Positions 7,130 through 13,686 of a stretch of 14,110 nucleotides of DNA are shown piece by piece. Positions within the stretch are counted from its first letter, which is position 1. Every line of letters starts with the position of its first letter. A program made the translations under genes and the position numbers. The notes below the pieces were generated by a model, which made no database searches, was not told the origin of the DNA, and saw only the letters and a program-made list of their open reading frames with translations. The stretch comes from Candidatus Nanopelagicales bacterium (GTDB lineage Bacteria; Actinomycetota; Actinomycetes; S36-B12; UBA10799), in NCBI GenBank assembly GCA_025455985.1, contig JALOLM010000102.1:1-14110 (forward strand), given 5' to 3'.

Positions 7130-7924
7130 CTACGCTATCGCCGGGCATCGATCAGACGCATTTCGCGAGGTCGAGGCGTCAGCCTGCTCCATGACCTCAT
7201 CGGAGACGTCGAAGTTCGCGTACACGTTCTGCACGTCGTCGCTGTCCTCAAGGGCTTCGAGCAGCCGGAAGATTTTCGTGGCGCCCTCGACATCCAGAGG
7301 GACCGTGACGCTGGGCACGAATTGCACCTCGGCGGAGTCGTAGTCCAGGCCCGCCTCCTGCAGCGCCGTGCGTACGCCGACCAGGTCTGTGGGTTCACTG
7401 GTGATCTCGAAGGTACCGCCGAGGTCGCTGACCTCCTCGGCGCCTGCATCGAGGACGGCCATGAGTACATCGTCTTCGTTCAAGCCGGCGGCGGGTACCA
7501 GGATCACGCCTTTGCGCGTGAACAGGTAGGACACCGAGCCGGGGTCCGCCATCGAACCGCCGTTACGGCTCATCGCCACCCGCACCTCGCCGGCAGCGCG
7601 GTTACGGTTGTCCGTCAGGCACTCCACGAGCACCGCGACTCCGTTCGGGCCGTAGCCCTCGTACATGATGGTCTCCCAGTTGGACCCCCCGGACTCCGCA
7701 CCCGACCCGCGCTTCACGGCACGGTCGATGTTGTCCAGTGGCACCGAGTTCTTCCGCGCTTTCTGAATGGCGTCATACAGCGTCGGGTTGCCGTCGGGGT
7801 CGCCTCCGCCGGTACGGGCCGCCACCTCGATGTTCTTGATCAGCTTCGCGAAGAGCTTGCCCCGCTTGGCGTCGATCGCCGCCTTCTTGTGCTTGGTGGT
7901 GGCCCACTTGGAATGCCCACTCAT
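7130..7924 (-). CDS. yebC: YebC/PmpR-family protein
   Basis: YebC-family proteins were long annotated as transcriptional regulators. More recent work on some members, as I recall it, shows ribosome association and relief of stalling at proline-rich stretches. The 264-residue product starts with the diagnostic MSGHSKWATTKHKK and AIDAKRGKLFAKL, continues with NIDRAVKRGSG (65-75), YEGYGPNGVAVLVE (88-101) and DNRNRAAGEVR (105-115), and ends the core with VYANFDVSDEVM (234-245). The last 19 or so residues are a polar, probably disordered tail beyond the usual end. A GGAGG lies four bases before the ATG, and the ATG overlaps the pdxT stop by four bases. The gene often neighbours pdxT and ruvC in actinobacteria. 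Its biochemical role here is inferred from the family only. Confidence 0.95.
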   Translation of the reverse strand: MSGHSKWATTKHKKAAIDAKRGKLFAKLIKNIEVAARTGGGDPDGNPTLYDAIQKARKNSVPLDNIDRAVKRGSGAESGGSNWETIMYEGYGPNGVAVLVECLTDNRNRAAGEVRVAMSRNGGSMADPGSVSYLFTRKGVILVPAAGLNEDDVLMAVLDAGAEEVSDLGGTFEITSEPTDLVGVRTALQEAGLDYDSAEVQFVPSVTVPLDVEGATKIFRLLEALEDSDDVQNVYANFDVSDEVMEQADASTSRNASDRCPAIA

Positions 7925-8523
7925 GAATCCTCCAAAACCATGTCGACCAGCAAGGTGTGGAACCGCTTGTCCTGCGTCACCTCGGGGTGGAACGACGTCG
8001 CCAACGCGTTGCCCTGCCGGACGGCCACGATTCTATCTGTGTGGTCGTCGTCAGTGACCGTGGCGAGGATCTCCACGCCAGCGCCGACGCGCTCCACCCA
8101 GGGTGCCCGGATGAACACCGCGGTGATCGCCGGACCAGTCAGCGCGGGCACTTCGACCGCTGCCTCGAACGAATCGACCTGCCTGCCGAAGGCGTTACGA
8201 CGCACCGTCATGTCGATCGCACCCAACGACAACTGATCGCTGCGGCCGTCGAGCACTTCGTCAGCCAGCAAGATCATCCCAGCGCAGGTGCCGAATACCG
8301 GCATCCCCCCGGCGAGCGCGTCGCGCAGCGGTGCCTCCAGGTCGTTGCGACGGATGAGCATTCCGATCGTCGTCGACTCGCCCCCCGGGATGATCAGGCC
8401 CGCCACCTGCCCGAGGTGCTCAGGCGTGCGGACCAGCACGGGTTCCACGCCACAGTCAGCCAGCATCCTGGCGTGCTCGCGGAAGTCTCCTTGGACGGCC
8501 AGCACACCGATCCGGGCGGTCAC
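7921..8523 (-). CDS. pdxT: Pyridoxal 5'-phosphate synthase glutaminase subunit PdxT
   Basis: PdxT hydrolyses glutamine and passes ammonia to PdxS for pyridoxal 5'-phosphate synthesis. The 200-residue product is a class I glutamine amidotransferase of the SNO family. It has GVLAVQGDFREH near the N-terminus, IIPGGESTTIGML around 44-56, the nucleophile C80 in FGTCAGM, and the His-Glu pair H179 and E181 in SFHPEVT. The GTG at 8521-8523 shares four bases (GTGA) with the pdxS stop. A TTG one codon earlier is also possible, but the overlap pattern favours GTG. No separate ribosome site is evident, so translation is probably coupled to pdxS. PdxS and PdxT are known to form a 12+12 complex. Confidence 0.97.
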   Translation of the reverse strand: MTARIGVLAVQGDFREHARMLADCGVEPVLVRTPEHLGQVAGLIIPGGESTTIGMLIRRNDLEAPLRDALAGGMPVFGTCAGMILLADEVLDGRSDQLSLGAIDMTVRRNAFGRQVDSFEAAVEVPALTGPAITAVFIRAPWVERVGAGVEILATVTDDDHTDRIVAVRQGNALATSFHPEVTQDKRFHTLLVDMVLEDS

Positions 8524-9416
8524 CAACCGCGTTCGGCCAGGCGGTGGGGCTCGGGGATCTCCTCGACGTTGATACCCACCATGGCCTCACCGAGTCCGCG
8601 CGAGACCTTCGCCAGGATGTCGGGGTCGTCGTAGTGCGTGGTCGCCTGCACGATCGCGGCCGCACGCTGCGCGGGGTTGCCCGACTTGAAGATGCCGCTG
8701 CCCACGAAGACGCCATCGGCGCCGAGCTGCATCATCATCGCAGCGTCCGCGGGAGTCGCGATGCCCCCGGCGGTGAACATGACCACCGGCAACGCCCCGG
8801 TACGGGCGACCTCGGCGACCAGTTCGTAGGGGGCCTGCAACTCCTTGGCCGCGACGTACAGCTCGTCGGTCGGAAGGTTGGCCAGCCGCCGGATCTCGTC
8901 CCGGATGGTGCGCATGTGGGTCGTGGCGTTGGAGACATCGCCGGTACCGGCCTCGCCCTTGCTGCGAATCATCGCCGCACCCTCGGTGATCCGCCGCAAG
9001 GCCTCACCCAGGTTGGTGGCACCACACACGAAAGGTGCAGTGAACGCCCATTTGTCAATGTGGTGGGAGTAGTCCGCGGGTGTCAGCACCTCGGACTCGT
9101 CGATGTAGTCCACCCCCAAGGACTGCAGGATCTGAGCTTCCACGAAGTGCCCGATCCGGGCCTTGGCCATCACGGGGATGGACACGGTCTCGATGATGCC
9201 GTCGATCAGGTCGGGGTCGCTCATCCTCGCCACGCCGCCCTGGGCGCGGATGTCGGCGGGCACCCGCTCGAGGGCCATCACGGCCACGGCGCCGGCGTCT
9301 TCGGCGATCTTGGCCTGCTCTGCGGTGACCACATCCATGATCACACCGCCCTTGAGCATCTCGGCCATGCCTCGCTTGACCCGCGCGGAGCCGGTCAGGT
9401 GGGTGGGGTCAGTCAT
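8520..9416 (-). CDS. pdxS: Pyridoxal 5'-phosphate synthase subunit PdxS
   Basis: PdxS makes pyridoxal 5'-phosphate from ribose 5-phosphate, glyceraldehyde 3-phosphate and ammonia supplied by PdxT. The 298-residue (beta/alpha)8-barrel is close to the usual length. It has GGVIMDV with D28, PVMAKARIGH with the Schiff-base lysine K85, SKGEAGTGD with the second lysine K153, and the phosphate-site block FVGSGIFKSGNP (237-248). The ATG at 9414-9416 is chosen over a GTG at 9431 because AAGGA lies six bases upstream of it. A 48-nt gap separates this gene from the LemA-like gene, so it may have its own promoter. pdxT follows with a four-base overlap. Confidence 0.98.
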   Translation of the reverse strand: MTDPTHLTGSARVKRGMAEMLKGGVIMDVVTAEQAKIAEDAGAVAVMALERVPADIRAQGGVARMSDPDLIDGIIETVSIPVMAKARIGHFVEAQILQSLGVDYIDESEVLTPADYSHHIDKWAFTAPFVCGATNLGEALRRITEGAAMIRSKGEAGTGDVSNATTHMRTIRDEIRRLANLPTDELYVAAKELQAPYELVAEVARTGALPVVMFTAGGIATPADAAMMMQLGADGVFVGSGIFKSGNPAQRAAAIVQATTHYDDPDILAKVSRGLGEAMVGINVEEIPEPHRLAERGW

Positions 9417-9422
9417 CGGATT

Positions 9423-9427
9423 TCCTT
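9423..9427 (-). promoter_or_regulatory. pdxS: Ribosome binding site for pdxS
   Basis: AAGGA on the minus strand, six bases before the ATG at 9414-9416. It selects this ATG over the in-frame GTG at 9429-9431, which would lie upstream of this site. Confidence 0.7.
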
Positions 9428-9441
9428 TCACGTCTGTCCCA

Positions 9442-9447
9442 ATGGTA
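9442..9447 (-). promoter_or_regulatory. Possible -10 element for pdxS-pdxT
   Basis: TACCAT on the minus strand fits the actinobacterial TAnnnT -10 pattern and lies 25 bases before the pdxS ATG. No good -35 element is seen 16-18 bases further upstream. The call rests on position in the largest gap of the first half of the gene run. Confidence 0.25.
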
Positions 9448-9464
9448 GGGGCGAGGTGTAAGGC

Positions 9465-10025
9465 TCACCTACTGCGGAGGGTCAGGGGCACTTCGTCGTC
9501 GAGTTCCACGGTCCGCGGCAACGGTGCGGACCCCGCCAGGCGGAACAGCCGGACGATGCGCTGCTTGCGTACCGCCAGGCAGGATCGCACCGCGTCGTTG
9601 TGGAACCTGCGAGACCAGGCCGCCTTCTGCACCGCGGCGGCCACCTCAGCCAGCGTCTGGTCGCCGTCGGGCTGGGCCACGAGGTCCGCGGTGACCTCGG
9701 GGTCGCCCAGTGCGGCCTCCACGGCGCTGGTCAGCGCACTTTCGGCCGCACACCGGGAAACGTCGAAGTCCGTGCCGGTTGCCCTCGCTCTGGCCAACGC
9801 GCTGTCCGCGGCGTCTGCCAACAGGACACTGCTGGCGGGGTCGAGCCGACCGGAACTTGCCAAGGACAACACCTCGTTGGCCCGGTCGGTGAACTGCCCC
9901 TGCAGCGCCTGCCGGGAGACATCCACCCGGTGGTGCAGCCGGTCGAGCCTGGCGGCGGTCTGTGACAGATAGAGCACGACCACCGCGATCAGCAGCAGGA
10001 TGAGCAGCACTGCGGTGATGTCCAT
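9465..10025 (-). CDS. LemA-like single-span membrane protein
   Basis: This 186-residue protein has one N-terminal hydrophobic helix (about 4-20) and a mainly helical soluble part. The segment after the helix (ARLDRLHHRVDVSRQALQ, 25-42) and a near-C-terminal block (ARRFHNDAV-like, WSRRFHNDAVRS at 137-148, then RLFRLAGSAPLPR) resemble LemA-family proteins, whose function is poorly known. I recall a similar membrane protein between pimA and pdxS in Streptomyces. The ATG overlaps the pimA stop by one base (TGATG), so it is probably made with the mannosyltransferase. A role near the membrane in envelope lipid synthesis is only suggested by context. The family assignment is from memory of the pattern and is moderate. 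Confidence 0.75.
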   Translation of the reverse strand: MDITAVLLILLLIAVVVLYLSQTAARLDRLHHRVDVSRQALQGQFTDRANEVLSLASSGRLDPASSVLLADAADSALARARATGTDFDVSRCAAESALTSAVEAALGDPEVTADLVAQPDGDQTLAEVAAAVQKAAWSRRFHNDAVRSCLAVRKQRIVRLFRLAGSAPLPRTVELDDEVPLTLRSR

Positions 10026-11200
10026 CAGGCCTCATCCCTGGGCCGCGCCAATCGGCCGACGAACTGCCCCCGCATGTCGTTCTCGACCCGCTCGCCGGTC
10101 GTGGTCACGCTCTCGTAGACCCCTTCGATCTCTCTGGCGACCACCTCCCAGTCGAACTGCCGGGCACGATCATGACCGGCTCGACGCAACTCATCGCGAC
10201 GCAGCGGGTCCGATAGCAACGCATTCACGGTGCGGGCGAGGTCTTGGGCGTCCTCGCTGACGAACATCTGCCCGGCCCGGCCGTCGTCGAGGACCCGGGC
10301 GAACGCCTCGAGATTGCTGGCCACCACGGGGGTGCCCGCAGCCATCGCCTCCAGCAGCACGATCCCGAAACTCTCCCCACCGGTGTTGGGCGCCACGTAC
10401 ACGTCAGCACTGGCAAACGCACTGACCTTCTCGGCGTCGCTGACCAGACCCAGGAACCGCAGATGCCCGCGCAGATCCTCGGCCAGGTCCTCAGTGGCCT
10501 CCGCTTGATCCCCGGGACCGGCCACCAGGACCTCGACGTCAGGATGATCGGCCACGATCGCCGGTAGCGCCGCCAGGAGGACCTGCAGACCCTTGCGGGG
10601 CTCGTCGATGCGGCCGATGAAGAAGATCGTTGGGCCGGTTCGTGGGTACCCCGGAAGGGGAACCGCATCCTCGTAGTCGGCACATGTGACGCCGTTGGGG
10701 ATCAGCACCGCGTCCCCGCCGAGGTGTTTGACCAGGGTCTGTCGAGCAGCCTCGCTCACTGCGATCCGCGCGGAGATCTTCTCCATCGCGGTCTGGACGA
10801 GGTAGTAGGCAGCCGACAGGGCCCGGGAGCGGGTCTGCGAACTGTGCCAGGTCGCCACGATCGGCCCGCGGGCCGCCCAGCACGCCAGAACACTCAACGT
10901 CGGAGACGCGGGCTCGTGCACATGCAGGACGTCGAAGTCCCCTTCCTTGATCCACCGGCGAACCCGCGCCGCGGAGACCGGCCCGAAATTGACCTTGGCG
11001 ACCGAGCCGTTGTATGGCACTGAGACCGGCTTACCCCCGTCGACCACGAAGTCCTCAAGCGGGTACTCGTCGTCGTCGATCGGCGCCAGCACACTCACCT
11101 CGTGGCCGAAGCGCTGCAGCGTCAGCGCCTGATCATGCACGTGCGCCTTGACCCCTCCAGGGGAGGTCCAGTCGTACGGGCAGACGATGCCGATCCTCAC
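10025..11200 (-). CDS. pimA: Phosphatidylinositol alpha-mannosyltransferase PimA
   Basis: PimA transfers the first mannose from GDP-mannose to phosphatidylinositol on the cytosolic face of the membrane, starting PIM and lipoglycan synthesis. The 391-residue GT-B, GT4-family product aligns closely with my recollection of mycobacterial PimA. It has RIGIVCPYDWTSPGGVKAHV at the N-terminus with the nucleotide-sugar glycines, VPYNGSVAKVNFGP (61-74), ATWHSS with H119, FIGRIDEPRKGL with R197 and K203, and NTGGESFGIVLLEAMAAGTP (272-291) with the E276 motif. The GTG at 11198-11200 overlaps the patA stop by four bases. The frame stays open far upstream, but that part is a shadow of patA. Confidence 0.95.
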   Translation of the reverse strand: MRIGIVCPYDWTSPGGVKAHVHDQALTLQRFGHEVSVLAPIDDDEYPLEDFVVDGGKPVSVPYNGSVAKVNFGPVSAARVRRWIKEGDFDVLHVHEPASPTLSVLACWAARGPIVATWHSSQTRSRALSAAYYLVQTAMEKISARIAVSEAARQTLVKHLGGDAVLIPNGVTCADYEDAVPLPGYPRTGPTIFFIGRIDEPRKGLQVLLAALPAIVADHPDVEVLVAGPGDQAEATEDLAEDLRGHLRFLGLVSDAEKVSAFASADVYVAPNTGGESFGIVLLEAMAAGTPVVASNLEAFARVLDDGRAGQMFVSEDAQDLARTVNALLSDPLRRDELRRAGHDRARQFDWEVVAREIEGVYESVTTTGERVENDMRGQFVGRLARPRDEA

Positions 11201-12126
11201 GGGGCGCGCCGGGGATCGAGGTCCGCGAGGAACACCGGCTGCAACATGTGCCAGTCTGTCGGGTGGTCGGCGATCCCTTCCTGCAATCGCAACGCCATCG
11301 ACTGGGTGAACGTCCGGGCTGCGTCGATGAAGTCGGCGTCGAAGCGATCGACCCCGACCCACTGGCCGGCTGGCCGTTCGACCGGCGGGAACACATGCAC
11401 ATGTGCACGCGGACCCGTGTAGTACAAGCCGGTCGCCAGCAGCGGGGCTCCCGTGATCAGCGAGATGGCTGCCGGCCCGATGGGCATCTTCGCGGCCTCT
11501 CCGAAGAACTCCACCTGCACGCCGTGCCGGCTCAGGTCGCGGTCGGCGAGCAGGGCCAAGAGACCGTTGTCCGAGACCAGATCCACGAGCTGATCGAAGA
11601 TCCCCTCGGACCCCGCGTGCGGCAGGATCTTCATCCCCACACTGCGTCGGTAGTCCAGGAACTCCTCGTACAGCCGCTCGGGCTTGAGACGCTCGGCAAC
11701 ACTGATGACCTGTGCGAAGTGGATGCTGGCCCAGGCGCCGGTGAGGTCGTAGTTGCCCGCGTGTGGAACGGCGAACACCACTCCTTTGCCCCCGGCCAGA
11801 GCGTCGGCAAGGTAGTGGTCGTTGATCGCGCGGTGTCGGTGGGTGATCTCCTCGGCACTCCACGATGGCATCCGGAATGCGTCGCACCAGTACCGCATGT
11901 AGGAGCGCATGCCGTCGCGTGAGACCTCCCGCAGGTCGGCCTCGGAGACATCGGGAAGCACCCGCCGCAGATTCTTCTCCAGCTGTTTGACCCCTGAGCC
12001 CCGCTGCCGCCAGATCTGGTCGCCGACCTGCTGGAACAACCCGTAGGCGGCCCGCTCCGGCAAGGCCCGCACAACCCGCCAGCCGGTGGAGTAGGCCCAA
12101 TACGTCACTTCGTCCTGGATGTTCAT
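11197..12126 (-). CDS. Phosphatidylinositol mannoside acyltransferase (PatA-like)
   Basis: This enzyme adds an acyl chain to the mannose of phosphatidylinositol mannosides. The 309-residue product belongs to the LpxL/HtrB-type lysophospholipid acyltransferase family. It has the HX4D motif in PHAGNYDLTGAW (H122, D127), the AERLKPERLYEEF segment (144-156), LLADRDLSRHGVQVEFFGE (192-210) with the following MPIGPAA, and the C-terminal PTDWHMLQPVF (289-299). The length matches mycobacterial PatA (about 300). The ATG at 12124-12126 overlaps the pgsA stop by four bases, and the next gene is pimA, the same order as in Mycobacterium. Assignment to this step rests on the motifs plus that order. Confidence 0.92.
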   Translation of the reverse strand: MNIQDEVTYWAYSTGWRVVRALPERAAYGLFQQVGDQIWRQRGSGVKQLEKNLRRVLPDVSEADLREVSRDGMRSYMRYWCDAFRMPSWSAEEITHRHRAINDHYLADALAGGKGVVFAVPHAGNYDLTGAWASIHFAQVISVAERLKPERLYEEFLDYRRSVGMKILPHAGSEGIFDQLVDLVSDNGLLALLADRDLSRHGVQVEFFGEAAKMPIGPAAISLITGAPLLATGLYYTGPRAHVHVFPPVERPAGQWVGVDRFDADFIDAARTFTQSMALRLQEGIADHPTDWHMLQPVFLADLDPRRAP

Positions 12127-12725
12127 GCGGTGGCCTGCCGGTAGACGTGGATGAACCTCTGGAAGACCGTCACCACCACCAGCACGGCAAGCACGATCAG
12201 CGCGGCGGGAAGGATGTAGGGAACGCCCAGGCCATAGATGAAGGCGGGGACGAGCAGGATCAGCAGCCGTTCGGTGCGCTCGGCGATCCCCACCTTGCAG
12301 TCGAGGCCGACACTCTCGGCGCGAGCCCGGGCGTAGGAGATCACGAACCCTCCCACCAGACACACGAAAGCGGCCACTTGCACCCACACCGACTGCGATC
12401 GCACCGCCCAGATGAGTACCGAACCGAAGATCACTCCGTCTGCGACGCGGTCCAGCGTCGAGTCCAGGAACGCCCCCCACACCCCGGTCCGGCCCTGAAG
12501 CCGCGCCATGGTCCCATCCAGCATGTCGGAGAAAACGAACAGGACCATGATCAGGATTCCGGGGACGAAACGGCCGTCGGGGAAGAAGTAGGCTGCGGCA
12601 GCGCTCACCCCGGCGGTACCGATGATCGTGACCGCGTCCGGTGACAGACCGATCTTCAACAGACCTTTGGCCACCGGCTGCACGACCTTGCCCACGGCAC
12701 CGCGCGCATTGGTCTGGTTCAGCAT
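12123..12725 (-). CDS. pgsA: Phosphatidylinositol phosphate synthase (CDP-alcohol phosphatidyltransferase)
   Basis: In actinobacteria this enzyme joins CDP-diacylglycerol and inositol 1-phosphate to give phosphatidylinositol phosphate, the precursor of phosphatidylinositol. The 200-residue membrane protein carries the complete CDP-alcohol phosphotransferase signature: D67, D70-G71, A74-R75, G84, D88 and D92. Hydrophobic segments run at about 33-47, 54-68, 94-107, 114-131 and 152-190. The ATG at 12723-12725 is chosen because GGAGG lies nine bases upstream; a TTG two codons earlier sits only three bases from that site. The next two genes, patA and pimA, use its product, which supports inositol phosphate synthase over the related phosphatidylglycerophosphate synthase. 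Confidence 0.94.
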   Translation of the reverse strand: MLNQTNARGAVGKVVQPVAKGLLKIGLSPDAVTIIGTAGVSAAAAYFFPDGRFVPGILIMVLFVFSDMLDGTMARLQGRTGVWGAFLDSTLDRVADGVIFGSVLIWAVRSQSVWVQVAAFVCLVGGFVISYARARAESVGLDCKVGIAERTERLLILLVPAFIYGLGVPYILPAALIVLAVLVVVTVFQRFIHVYRQATA

Positions 12726-12734
12726 GCGCAAATA

Positions 12735-12739
12735 CCTCC
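12735..12739 (-). promoter_or_regulatory. pgsA: Ribosome binding site for pgsA
   Basis: GGAGG on the minus strand, nine bases before ATG at 12723-12725 and three before TTG at 12729-12731. The spacing favours the ATG. Confidence 0.65.
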
Positions 12740-12780
12740 GGGGCGGCGACGGGCTATCGACTCATGCTATTAGTCAGCCC
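12740..12780. promoter_or_regulatory. Divergent promoter region between pgsA and the EF-G-like gene
   Basis: These bases are the only space between two genes read in opposite directions, so both promoters must lie here or extend into the genes. On the plus strand TATTAG (12768-12773) ends seven bases before the GTG at 12781, the position expected of a -10 element for a leaderless transcript. On the minus strand TAGCAT (12764-12769) fits TAnnnT for pgsA. No clear -35 elements are visible. If both calls hold, the two -10 elements overlap. Confidence 0.35.
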
Positions 12781-13665
12781 GTGGGTACATCAGGTTCCGG
12801 CACGCCAACCGTCGCGCTGGTCTTCGGCCTCGACAACGCCGTGGTGCGCTGGCTGACGCTGCGAATGCGTGACGAGGGCATCGCTGCAGTCTCGATGCCG
12901 GCGGATCTCCCCCCATCCGCGGCACAGGCGATCTGCTCGGCTGCCGATGCCGGAGTCCACGTCGTGAGCGCACGATCCGGCATGGACGGATCCTTCCTGG
13001 AGTACTGGCAGTTGCTGGCGGAGGCGGGCAAGTCACGCCTGGTCGCCGTTCATGACCTGCTGCCCACAGCACTGGACATCAACGAGACCGCTGCCATCGC
13101 CAGCCGCGTGCTGGAAGAGGATGTGTTGCCAGCCACCTTCCCCTTACTCGATGACGACGAGTCGGTGGTCGGGGTTCTGGACGCGATCACCGGCCAGCAG
13201 TCCTTTCCCGACGGTACGACCGAGCCTCCCCGCGACGACTTCACCGAGGCCGTGGCGATGGAGACCAACTCGTTGTTCGATGAGGCCGACGCCGTCGGCA
13301 GCACGCCGCAGGAGGCGCTGGCCGACGGCGCACTGGCGATGGCTGTGACGGTGGACGTGCGCAGTGGAGCGGGTGTCTCGTGGTTGGCAGCGCGTCTACC
13401 GTCCCGCACCGAACCGGCGGCCACGACCGTGCTCCCAGCAGATGGCAACGACGCCGTTGTGCTCACGGCAGGTCCTGATGGACTAGCCGTGGGGCCGGTG
13501 CTGGTCGTACAGGCCACCAGCACCTCCTCAGCGCATGTGACGTCGATGGCGGACCTGCTCGTGCCCGGCCTCAAGGACAGACTCGAACCCGGCGCATCGG
13601 CCTCCGCGCTGATGACTCCGCGGCCAGCGCTGGGCGCTCTGTTGTTCCAGGACCAACCCGGCTAG
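12781..13665 (+). CDS. Degenerate EF-G-like protein (putative pseudo-GTPase)
   Basis: This 294-residue protein resembles part of elongation factor G. Residues 57-137 read like the second half of the EF-G GTPase domain: VVSARSGMDGSFLEYWQLLA matches the AV(S/F)GVxxQSExVWRxA region, HDLLPTALD sits where NKMDRTGAD is expected, and VLPATFPLL with VVGVLDAI parallels the PVQLPI and GVIDLV segments. FTEAVAMETNSLFDEADA (154-171) resembles the LxEAVAExDxxLMExYL helix. The P-loop (GxxxxGKT), the DTPGH motif and NKxD are not present, and EF-G is normally near 700 residues, so domains III-V are missing. GTG 12781 is the only sensible start and has no ribosome site, so translation may be leaderless. I recall an EF-G-like gene at this position in Streptomyces. 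Function is unknown. Confidence 0.7.
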   Translation: MGTSGSGTPTVALVFGLDNAVVRWLTLRMRDEGIAAVSMPADLPPSAAQAICSAADAGVHVVSARSGMDGSFLEYWQLLAEAGKSRLVAVHDLLPTALDINETAAIASRVLEEDVLPATFPLLDDDESVVGVLDAITGQQSFPDGTTEPPRDDFTEAVAMETNSLFDEADAVGSTPQEALADGALAMAVTVDVRSGAGVSWLAARLPSRTEPAATTVLPADGNDAVVLTAGPDGLAVGPVLVVQATSTSSAHVTSMADLLVPGLKDRLEPGASASALMTPRPALGALLFQDQPG

Positions 13666-13673
13666 ACAGCAGC

Positions 13674-13686
13674 CGCAGCTACTGCG
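13674..13686. other. Small hairpin between convergent genes
   Basis: CGCAG and CTGCG flank the three bases CTA, which are the stop codon of the HIT gene on the minus strand. The two convergent genes are only 13 bases apart. The five-base-pair stem lacks a U-run and may be chance, but it is the only structure where a bidirectional terminator would be expected. Confidence 0.25.

Noticed and set aside
7104..7148. ATG start for the acyltransferase overlapping yebC by 19 bases
   Set aside because: It has no ribosome site, while the GTG at 7101-7103 has GGAGG at ideal spacing.
5985..8236. Two long plus-strand open frames opposite the acyltransferase, yebC and pdxT
   Set aside because: They are shadows of coding sequence with strong motifs on the other strand.
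11201..12100. Extension of the pimA frame upstream, giving an apparent 691-residue protein
   Set aside because: The extra part overlaps patA in another frame and shows no domain; PimA homology begins exactly at the GTG at 11198-11200.
12127..12480. Extension of the patA frame upstream into pgsA
   Set aside because: The ATG at 12124-12126 overlaps the pgsA stop in the usual coupled manner and gives the normal family length; the extension is a shadow of pgsA.
12622..12780. Earlier ATG for the EF-G-like gene inside pgsA
   Set aside because: It would read over 50 codons antisense to pgsA with no EF-G likeness; the recognisable protein begins after GTG 12781.
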